A stretch of DNA of 23,137 bases from Bacillota bacterium. GTDB lineage: Bacteria; Bacillota_E; Symbiobacteriia; Symbiobacteriales; Symbiobacteriaceae. Position numbers and translations under genes: made by a program. Below the pieces are notes generated by a model that ran no database searches, was not told the origin of the DNA, and worked only from the letters and a program-made list of their open reading frames with translations. Each line of letters opens with the position of its first letter. Within the stretch, counting starts at the first letter, position 1. The stretch lies in the NCBI GenBank assembly GCA_003242675.1, contig QGVE01000028.1, forward strand, positions 1-23,137, read 5' to 3'. Shown here one piece after another: positions 17,759 through 23,137 of this stretch.

Positions 17759-17793
17759 GGTGCGAGGGGGGCATCGGCCCCCCTCGCACCTTT
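17759..17793 (+). terminator. Intrinsic terminator after pnp
   Basis: GGTGCGAGGGGGGC (17759-17772), loop ATCG, and GCCCCCCTCGCACC (17777-17790) form a perfect fourteen-pair stem followed by TTT. The T-run is short and runs straight into the ribosome binding site GGAGGGGG (17794-17801) of the next gene, so read-through and translation downstream would share this sequence. Confidence 0.75.
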
Positions 17794-17809
17794 GGAGGGG
17801 GATGCGGGA

Positions 17810-19090
17810 GTGGCGTTTTATCGGAAGACGACGCTGCCCAACGGCCTCAGGGTGGTCACCGAGTCGATCGACCACGTGCGCTCCGCCGCGGTGGGCGTGT
17901 ACGTGGGGGCCGGCAGCCTGTACGAGTCGCCGGCGGAGATGGGCGTGTCGCACCTGATCGAGCACATGCTGTTCAAGGGAACCGAGCGGCGCACGGCCCT
18001 GGAGATCGCCCGCGCGATCGAGGGGCGCGGCGGGGCCTTGAACGCGTACACGGCGAAGGAGTACACCTGCTACTACGCGCGGGTGCTGGACGAGCACCTG
18101 CCCGTGGCGCTCGACGTGCTGGCGGACATGATCCTGAACTCCCGGTTCGACCCCGAGGACCTCGCCCGGGAGAAGGACGTCATCTGCGAGGAGATCCGGA
18201 TGTACGACGACGTCCCCGACGACCTGGTGCACGACCTCTTCGCCGGGGCGCTCTGGCGCGGCCACGCGCTGGGCCGGCCGATCGTCGGCACGGTGGAGCG
18301 GGTGCAGGCGATGTCCCGCGACGAGATCCTCGCCTACAAGAACCGCCACTACGTGCCGGCCAACATGGTCATCGCGGCCGCGGGCCACCTGGAGCACGAG
18401 CGGGTGGTCGAGTGGGTGGACAAGCTGTTCGGGCCGTTGCCCCCGGCAAGCCACGGCCGGCCGGCGCCGGAGGCGCCGCCGGACCCGAAGGGCCCGGCGA
18501 TCGTCGTCCGGCAGAAGGACATCGAGCAGGCCCACCTGGTGCTGGGCACCGCGGCCCTATCGCTGGATGATCCCAACATCTACACCCTCTACGTCCTCAA
18601 CGCCATCGTGGGCGGCTCCAGCTCCAGCCGGCTGTTCCAGGAGGTGCGGGAGAAGCGGGGCCTGGCCTACTCGGTGTACTCCTACCACTCGGTGTACCGG
18701 AGCGCCGGCGCCTTTGGCGTCTATGCCGGCGTCTCGCCGCGCATGGTCGGGTCCACGCTGGACCTGGTCATCTCCCTCCTCATGGAGCTCGGCCAGAATG
18801 GCGTGACCGAGGCGGAGGTCGCCGAGGCCCGGGAGCAGCTCAAGGGGCAGCTGATGCTGGGGCTGGAGTCCACGTCCAGCCGCATGAGCCGGCTGGGCAG
18901 GGGAGAGCTGATCCGGGGCCACGTCCGCAGCCCGGACGAGGTGATCGCCCTGGTAGACGCGGTGACCCTGGAGCAGGTGAACGCGCTGGCGCATCGGCTC
19001 TTCGTGGAGGAGAGCCGGGTGCTGGCGGCCGTGGTGCCCCACACGATGGAACACGACTTCGGGCGGTACGGGGAGGTCCTGTATGACTGA
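17810..19090 (+). CDS. M16 family zinc metallopeptidase (processing peptidase-like)
   Basis: This is an M16B-type zinc peptidase of 426 residues, related to mitochondrial processing peptidase and B. subtilis MlpA. The inverted zinc motif HxxEH is HLIEH at 48-52, with H48 and H52 as ligands and E51 as catalyst. The third ligand is probably E128 in ICEEIRM, exactly 76 residues after H52. The second half (GGSSSSRLFQEVREKRGLAYSVYS) is the conserved inactive-like half. The start is GTG 17810, eight bases after GGAGGGGG; an in-frame TTG at 17792 would lie inside the terminator's T-run. In Firmicutes a gene like this often follows pnp. Its stop overlaps the dUTPase start by eight bases. Substrates are unknown; peptide degradation is the usual assumption. 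Confidence 0.93.
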   Translation: MAFYRKTTLPNGLRVVTESIDHVRSAAVGVYVGAGSLYESPAEMGVSHLIEHMLFKGTERRTALEIARAIEGRGGALNAYTAKEYTCYYARVLDEHLPVALDVLADMILNSRFDPEDLAREKDVICEEIRMYDDVPDDLVHDLFAGALWRGHALGRPIVGTVERVQAMSRDEILAYKNRHYVPANMVIAAAGHLEHERVVEWVDKLFGPLPPASHGRPAPEAPPDPKGPAIVVRQKDIEQAHLVLGTAALSLDDPNIYTLYVLNAIVGGSSSSRLFQEVREKRGLAYSVYSYHSVYRSAGAFGVYAGVSPRMVGSTLDLVISLLMELGQNGVTEAEVAEAREQLKGQLMLGLESTSSRMSRLGRGELIRGHVRSPDEVIALVDAVTLEQVNALAHRLFVEESRVLAAVVPHTMEHDFGRYGEVLYD

Positions 19091-19535
19091 GCCATTGCGC
19101 CGTTTTGCGCCCGTGCGGGGATACGAGGGCCGGGTCCGGCTGCCCCGGCGCCAGACCCGCTGCTCCGCGGGGTACGACCTCGAGGCGGCCGAGGAGGTCA
19201 CGATCCCTCCCGGCCAGGTGGCCCTGGTTCCGACGGGCCTCAAGGCCTATATGGGCGAGGACGAGGTCCTGCTGCTGGCTGTGCGCTCCAGCCTGGCGGT
19301 AAGGCGCCGGCTCACGCTGGCCAACGGCATCGGCGTCATCGACGCCGATTACGCGGACAACCCCGACAACGAGGGGCACATCCTGGTTGCGCTGGCCAAC
19401 CTGGGGACCGAGCCGGTGACCATATCCCGGGGCGAGCGGGTGGCGCAGGGCATTTTCGTGCGCTACCTGACGGTCGCCGGCGACCAGCCGGGAGGCCGGC
19501 GCACGGGCGGCATCGGCTCGACCGGCAGGGAGTAG
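19083..19535 (+). CDS. dut: Deoxyuridine 5'-triphosphate nucleotidohydrolase (dUTPase)
   Basis: dUTPase hydrolyses dUTP to dUMP and pyrophosphate, which keeps uracil out of DNA and feeds thymidylate synthesis. All five trimeric-dUTPase motifs are seen in the 150 residues: SAGYDLEA (28-35), RSS (68-70), NGIGVIDADY (81-90) with the catalytic D87, GERVAQ (117-122), and RTGGIGSTG (140-148). The inserted ADNPDNEGHI after motif 3 is like that of Firmicutes and phage enzymes. ATG 19083 overlaps the peptidase gene by eight bases, with GGGAGG upstream, so coupling is likely. Confidence 0.95.
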   Translation: MTEPLRRFAPVRGYEGRVRLPRRQTRCSAGYDLEAAEEVTIPPGQVALVPTGLKAYMGEDEVLLLAVRSSLAVRRRLTLANGIGVIDADYADNPDNEGHILVALANLGTEPVTISRGERVAQGIFVRYLTVAGDQPGGRRTGGIGSTGRE

Positions 19536-19547
19536 GAGGGAGCTTCG

Positions 19548-19769
19548 GTGGAGCAGGAGCACGAGACCCGCAGGCGGATCGAGGAGCTGCGCCGCCGGCT
19601 GCACCAGCAGGTGGACGGGGCGCTGGCGCGGCGGGAGCTCAGCGATCTCCTGCCCATCAGCCAGGAGATCGACCGGCTGGCGGTGGACTTCATCCGCCGC
19701 CGCTGGCAGCGCGCGGGGGCCGGGGAAAGTGAGGGGCGTTTTAGCAGGATTTCGCCCAAACGGTGTTGA
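19548..19769 (+). CDS. Spo0E-like small protein (aspartyl-phosphate phosphatase family)
   Basis: The 73-residue product fits the Spo0E family of small helical-hairpin phosphatases, which remove phosphate from Spo0A and delay sporulation. The first helix (about 7-25) is strongly charged, RRRIEELRRRLHQQ. The signature SQEID at 38-42, versus SQELD in Spo0E, is followed by RLAVDFIRRR, as in the family's second helix. The C-terminal 20 or so residues are basic and unassigned. GTG 19548 has AGGAGGG at 19534-19540, seven bases upstream. It follows dUTPase by 12 bases and precedes the chemotaxis cluster after a 68-base gap. Because the family signature is short, this is a moderately confident call. 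Confidence 0.72.
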   Translation: MEQEHETRRRIEELRRRLHQQVDGALARRELSDLLPISQEIDRLAVDFIRRRWQRAGAGESEGRFSRISPKRC

Positions 19770-19837
19770 AGCAAGTTTACATATTTTAGTCATGGTAATT
19801 CCGGTAATGGCAGGGTCGCAAGAGCGGAGGTAGGGCC
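19770..19837 (+). promoter_or_regulatory. AT-rich gap ahead of the chemotaxis genes, promoter likely
   Basis: This 68-base gap includes an AT-rich patch (about 19775-19800) that stands out from its surroundings. TTTACA (19776-19781) resembles a -35, but no good -10 lies 16-18 bases later. The hexamer GGTAAT occurs twice, at 19794-19799 and 19803-19808, nine bases apart, and could be a regulator site. A sigma-D-type TAAA...GCCGATAT pattern is absent. Confidence 0.35.
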
Positions 19838-20296
19838 ATGGAACGGGGAACGGCGTCAGACGAAAAGGTGGTCGTGTTCACCGTCGGCGGCCAGGAGTAC
19901 GCGCTGCCGATCGCAGGGGTGCGCGAGATCCTCACCTGGACGGCACCGACGCCGGTTCCCGATGCCCCTCCTTTCGTGGAGGGGGTCATCTCCGTGCGGG
20001 GTGAGGTCCTGCCGGTGGTGAACCTAGGCCGCCGCTTCGGCCTGCCGAGCCGGCGGGAGGTGGACCAGCGCCGCATCATCGTCCTGGAGATGGACGGTCA
20101 GACCGCGGGGCTGATCGTGGACGACGTCGTGGCGGTGGAGGACGTGGCCGGGGGCAGGATGGCTCCCGTCTCGCCCCTGCTGGCCAGCTTCGGTGGGCCG
20201 GACGCGGCCGTGGTGGAAGGCATCCTGCAGCTCGGGGAGGGCCGCCTCGTGGTGGTGCTTGCTCCGGCGCGGGTCCTGGAGACGGCTCTGCAGTAG
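19838..20296 (+). CDS. cheW: CheW-like chemotaxis coupling protein (first of two)
   Basis: CheW links chemoreceptors to the CheA kinase in membrane-associated arrays. The 152 residues form one CheW domain: VVVFTVGGQEYALPIAGVREIL, a loop, then the receptor-binding segment VEGVISVRGEVLPVVNLGRRFGL with the conserved Arg of 'RG', then IIVLEMDGQTAGLIVDDVVAVEDV and the final strand. ATG 19838 has GGAGGT at 19826-19831. It is followed after 32 bases by a second, more canonical CheW. This copy has V-S-V-R-G where the second has I-N-L-R-G, so it is somewhat divergent. It could serve a different receptor set or compete for the same one. Confidence 0.9.
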   Translation: MERGTASDEKVVVFTVGGQEYALPIAGVREILTWTAPTPVPDAPPFVEGVISVRGEVLPVVNLGRRFGLPSRREVDQRRIIVLEMDGQTAGLIVDDVVAVEDVAGGRMAPVSPLLASFGGPDAAVVEGILQLGEGRLVVVLAPARVLETALQ

Positions 20297-20328
20297 CGGT
20301 GCGCGACCAGCGGTGAGGAGGGTTGCAG

Positions 20329-20802
20329 GTGGTCCTGGAGCAGCGTGAGCAGCCGTCCGTCTTACAAGTCGTTGTCTTTCAAATGAACAACGAGTATTAT
20401 GGAGCCGACATCGCCGTCGTGCGCGAGGTGGTGCCGCTCCAGCGGATCACCCGGGTGCCTCGGACCCCGGAGTACGTGCTGGGGGTGATCAACCTGCGCG
20501 GCCGGGTCATCCCGGTCATCGACCTGCGCCGCCGGCTGGGGCTGCCCTCAAAGGAGGCGACCCGGGCGACCCGCATCGCCATCGCCGAGGTGGACGGCGA
20601 CCAGGTGGGCATGGTGGTCGACGCGGTGGAGGAGGTCGCCCGGGTGCCGGCGGACGCCGTGGAGCCCCCTTCCTCCCTGCTGTCTCAGATGGACCGCGAG
20701 CACGTGCTGGGCGTGGCCAAGCTGGGAAGCCGTCTCGTGACGCTGCTCGACCTGCGGCGGATCCTGGTGCGGGAGGAGCGGAAGACTCCCGTCGCACAGT
20801 AG
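20329..20802 (+). CDS. cheW: CheW-like chemotaxis coupling protein (second of two)
   Basis: This 157-residue copy has the standard CheW pattern: NNEYYGADIAVVREVVPLQRITRVPRTPEYVLGVINLRG with the conserved arginine, then VIPVIDLRRRLGL, then EVDGDQVGMVVDAVEEV and HVLGVAKLGSRLVTLLDLRRIL. A start at GTG 20329 is preferred because AGGAGGG (20316-20322) is six bases upstream; the alternative in-frame TTG at 20323 touches that site. It precedes cheA by 25 bases and would be cotranscribed. The short polar C-terminal tail after residue 146 is unconserved. Confidence 0.92.
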   Translation: MVLEQREQPSVLQVVVFQMNNEYYGADIAVVREVVPLQRITRVPRTPEYVLGVINLRGRVIPVIDLRRRLGLPSKEATRATRIAIAEVDGDQVGMVVDAVEEVARVPADAVEPPSSLLSQMDREHVLGVAKLGSRLVTLLDLRRILVREERKTPVAQ

Positions 20803-20827
20803 ACCGATGACGGAGGGATGGCCACAG

Positions 20828-22942
20828 ATGGGCTCTGGCTTTGACATCTCCGCAGAGGACATCCGGGTCTTCCTGGACGAGGCGGAGGAACTGCTCCAGA
20901 CGATGGAGGCCGGAATCCTCCGGCTGGAGAGCGAGGCCGCCGATCCGGACCCGGAGGTCATCCAGGACATCTTCCGGGCAGCGCACACGCTGAAGGGTTC
21001 TTCCGCCACCCTCGGACACCAGCGCATGGCCGAGCTGACCCATGCGATGGAGAACGTGCTGGACCGGCTCCGGAAGGGGAAGGCCGCCGTCACGACGCAC
21101 CTGGTGGACACGCTGTTCCGCTGCCTGGACGCCCTGAAGCTGTTCAAGGATGAGATTGCGAGCGGCGAGCCGGCGCAGGTGAACATCGAGGAGATCATGC
21201 GGGAGCTCGCCACCCTGGAGGGGACCTCCGCCCCGCCGGCGGCGGCCCCGGCTCCTGCCCCTGCGAAGGCGGCGGTGGCGCTCCCGCCCCTCAGCGCGGA
21301 GCAGCAGGCGAAGGTGGAGGAGGCCCGGTCCAAGGGCCTGCACGTCTACCAGGCCTTGGTGGAGCTCCTGCCGGAGGCGCAGATGCCGGCCGTGCGGGCC
21401 TTCCAGGCCCTGCTGGCCGTGGGCGACATCGGCGAGATCGTGCTCTCGGTGCCGTCCCAGGAGGAAGTGGAGAACGACCAGATCGGCTCCGAGCTGAAGC
21501 TCCTGTTCGTCACCGGCGAGAGCCTGGATAAGGTGCGGGCCGTGCTGCAGGAAGTCCCCGAGATCGCGGTCCGCACGCTGGCGCCCTATGAGCCGCCCGC
21601 ACCCGCGGCCCCGCCAGGGCCGACCCCGGCGAGCGAAGCGGCCGCGGCGGCCGCCGCGCCCGCAGCGGATTCGGCGAAGCCGGCGGAGAGCGGCGGCGCT
21701 CCGGCGCGGACGGCGCGGACCGGGCTGCGCACGGTGCGGGTCGACGTGGAAGTGCTGGACAACCTGATGAACACCGTCGGCGAGCTGGTGATCGAGCGCA
21801 CCCGGCTGCAGCAGGTCCTGAGCCGGCTGGAGGTGGAGCGGGAGGGCGACGAGCTCGCGCAGACCATGGCGTCGGCCCTCGCGCAGATCGGGAGGCTCAC
21901 CAGCAACCTGCAGGAAGAGATCCAGCGGGCCCGCATGATCCCCGTCGAGAACCTGTTCCGCAAGTTCCCGCGGATGATCCGCGACATCGCCCAGAAGTTC
22001 GGCAAGGAGATCAACTTCATCATGCGGGGCGAGGAGACCGAGCTGGACCGCTCGGTCATCGAGGAGATCGGCGATCCGCTGATGCACCTGCTGCGCAACG
22101 CCGTCGACCACGGCATCGAGCCTCCGGAGGTGCGGGTGGCGGCGGGCAAGCCGGCCGCCGGCACCGTGATCCTGGAGGCGTTCCACGAGGAGAACCACAT
22201 CATCATCTCCGTGCGCGACGACGGCCGCGGCGTGGATCCGGAGAAGATCCGGGCCAGCGCCGTGCGCAAGGGCATCCTCTCCGAGGAGGCCGCCCGGAGG
22301 CTGTCGGATCCCGAGGCGATCAACCTCATCTGGTCGCCGGGCTTCTCCACCGCGGACAAGGTGTCGGACGTGTCCGGCCGGGGCGTGGGCCTCGACGTCG
22401 TGCAGAAGAACATCGAGCGGATCAACGGCTCGGTGGAGATCCGCAGCACCGTGGGCCAGGGAACCGAGTTCCGGGTGAAGCTGCCGCTTACGCTGGCCAT
22501 CATCCGGGCGCTGCAGGTGGAACTGTTGGGCACCATCTACTGCATCCCGCTGGGTTCGGTGGTGGAGACCGACCGCATCCCGGTGAGCGAGATTCAGACC
22601 GTGCGCCAGCGGGAGGTGGTCGTGAAGCGGGGCGAGGTCATCCCCCTGCTCCGGCTGGCGGAGGCCTTCGAACTGCAGCGGCCGGAAGGCGCCGAGGAAC
22701 CCGACGAGATCTTCGTGGTCATCGTCGCCGTGATGGGGCGGCAGATCGGGCTGGTGGTCGACTCGCTCATCGGTGAGGGCGACGTGGTGATCAAGCCCCT
22801 GGGCCGGTTCATCGGGGAGATCCCCGGCATCTCGGGCGCCACCATCATGGGCGATGGCGACGTCGCCATCATCCTGGACGTGTCCAGTCTGGTCAACTCC
22901 GTTCAGGATGAAGCGGGGCGGCTGGAGATGGTCGCGCACTAG
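20828..22942 (+). CDS. cheA: Chemotaxis histidine kinase CheA
   Basis: CheA phosphorylates itself and passes the phosphate to CheY and CheB. Its 704 residues contain an HPt domain with phospho-acceptor H53 (RAAHTLKGSS), a P2-like CheY-docking region at about 155-255, and an Ala/Pro linker to about 300. The P3 dimerisation helices (TVRVDVEVLDNLMNTVGELVIERTRL) and the ATPase domain follow, with N-box HLLRNAVDHG starting at 420, G1 DDGRG at 464-468 and the F/G2 boxes GFSTADKVSDVSGRGVGLDVV. A C-terminal CheW-like regulatory domain ends it. I chose ATG 20828 because GGAGGG (20812-20817) is ten bases upstream, whereas the upstream in-frame ATG 20807 has no Shine-Dalgarno. All catalytic elements are intact. 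The stop lies inside the next gene's ribosome binding site. Confidence 0.97.
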   Translation: MGSGFDISAEDIRVFLDEAEELLQTMEAGILRLESEAADPDPEVIQDIFRAAHTLKGSSATLGHQRMAELTHAMENVLDRLRKGKAAVTTHLVDTLFRCLDALKLFKDEIASGEPAQVNIEEIMRELATLEGTSAPPAAAPAPAPAKAAVALPPLSAEQQAKVEEARSKGLHVYQALVELLPEAQMPAVRAFQALLAVGDIGEIVLSVPSQEEVENDQIGSELKLLFVTGESLDKVRAVLQEVPEIAVRTLAPYEPPAPAAPPGPTPASEAAAAAAAPAADSAKPAESGGAPARTARTGLRTVRVDVEVLDNLMNTVGELVIERTRLQQVLSRLEVEREGDELAQTMASALAQIGRLTSNLQEEIQRARMIPVENLFRKFPRMIRDIAQKFGKEINFIMRGEETELDRSVIEEIGDPLMHLLRNAVDHGIEPPEVRVAAGKPAAGTVILEAFHEENHIIISVRDDGRGVDPEKIRASAVRKGILSEEAARRLSDPEAINLIWSPGFSTADKVSDVSGRGVGLDVVQKNIERINGSVEIRSTVGQGTEFRVKLPLTLAIIRALQVELLGTIYCIPLGSVVETDRIPVSEIQTVRQREVVVKRGEVIPLLRLAEAFELQRPEGAEEPDEIFVVIVAVMGRQIGLVVDSLIGEGDVVIKPLGRFIGEIPGISGATIMGDGDVAIILDVSSLVNSVQDEAGRLEMVAH

Positions 22943-22953
22943 GAGGAGCGCAG

Positions 22954-23133
22954 ATGAAGCTGCAGCCCAGCCAGTGGACTGCCCTGGAGCAGATGGTCAC
23001 CCAGGCGCTGGCCGAAAGTTCACGATCGCTTTCGCAGATGACGCGGGGGGGGTTCGGGCCGGAGGTTCCGACACTTTCATTGGACCCCCTGAGGGAGCTG
23101 CCTGGGGGGGAGCGGGCACCACACCACTCGTGA
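22954..23133 (+). pseudogene. CheC/CheX-like N-terminal fragment, frame closes early
   Basis: The 59-codon frame has a strong Shine-Dalgarno (AGGAGGAG, 22941-22948) and begins like the phosphatase CheC: a helix QWTALEQMVTQALAESSRSLSQMT, then a strand like VPTLSLDPLREL. CheC removes phosphate from CheY and is often next to cheA in Firmicutes, with about 200 residues. Here the frame reads GGERAPHHS and stops. Two long G runs sit in it, eight at 23045-23052 and seven at 23104-23110. Adding or removing one G in the second run keeps the frame open to the window's end. It may therefore be a sequencing error, a slippage site, a real truncated gene or a gene cut by the window edge. Confidence 0.5.
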
Positions 23134-23137
23134 ATCG

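Noticed and set aside
15359..18535. A very long open frame on the minus strand opposite pnp and the M16 peptidase gene
   Set aside because: It is antisense to two clearly functional genes and arises from high-GC codon bias. The translated protein has no recognisable domain and is rich in His, Leu, Asp and Arg, typical of such shadows.
20807..20827. CheA start at ATG 20807
   Set aside because: There is no Shine-Dalgarno before it, while GGAGGG lies at a usable distance before ATG 20828.

Overview
The window (about 23.1 kb, very GC-rich, all recognisable genes on the + strand) looks like chromosome of a high-GC, endospore-lineage Firmicute. The gene order rimP-nusA-ylxR-ylxQ-infB-rbfA-nrnA-truB-ribF-rpsO-pnp, an M16 peptidase after pnp, a Spo0E-like protein and strong AGGAGG-type ribosome binding sites with many GTG/TTG starts all point there. 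A Symbiobacterium-like organism is my best guess. This is inference from layout and composition, not a database match.

Region 1 (1-4039) is accessory. A purine-poor direct-repeat tract lies at the left edge, followed by a short lipoate ligase-family protein, a Cof-type HAD phosphatase, a four-helix DUF4149/TMEM205-like membrane protein, an ADP-ribosylglycohydrolase with an unassigned N-terminal extension, and a two-helix membrane protein with a possible PH-like tail. The last gene has a perfect Shine-Dalgarno sequence placed far from its start codon, and a strong hairpin lies exactly between the two.

Region 2 (4040-13671) is the translation/transcription operon. It starts with a near-consensus extended -10 sigma-A promoter (TTGTCA, 17 bp, TATTAT), a terminator-like leader hairpin and a further structured leader. 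It then encodes RimP, NusA, YlxR, YlxQ, IF2 (1002 aa with an enlarged Ala/Pro linker), RbfA, an NrnA-type DHH phosphoesterase, TruB, RibF and an RsuA-type pseudouridine synthase. Most genes overlap or abut, so translational coupling is likely. A near-perfect 18-bp hairpin lies between infB and rbfA. There is no ylxP.

Region 3 (13672-19769) holds rpsO with its own promoter and terminator, then an ECF sigma factor and zinc-finger anti-sigma pair inserted between rpsO and pnp. A long, strongly folded pnp leader follows, then pnp, an M16 peptidase, dUTPase and a small Spo0E-like protein.

Region 4 (19770-23137) is a chemotaxis cluster: cheW, cheW, cheA, and the start of a CheC-like gene whose frame closes after 59 codons just after two long G runs. 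I found no CRISPR array, tRNA, rRNA or insertion sequence. No complete new defence or mobile system is evident. The most unusual features are RNA-level: the hairpin-bridged Shine-Dalgarno site, the rimP and pnp leaders and the infB-rbfA hairpin. The sigma/anti-sigma insertion, the ADP-ribosylglycohydrolase extension and the broken CheC-like frame are the other points of interest.
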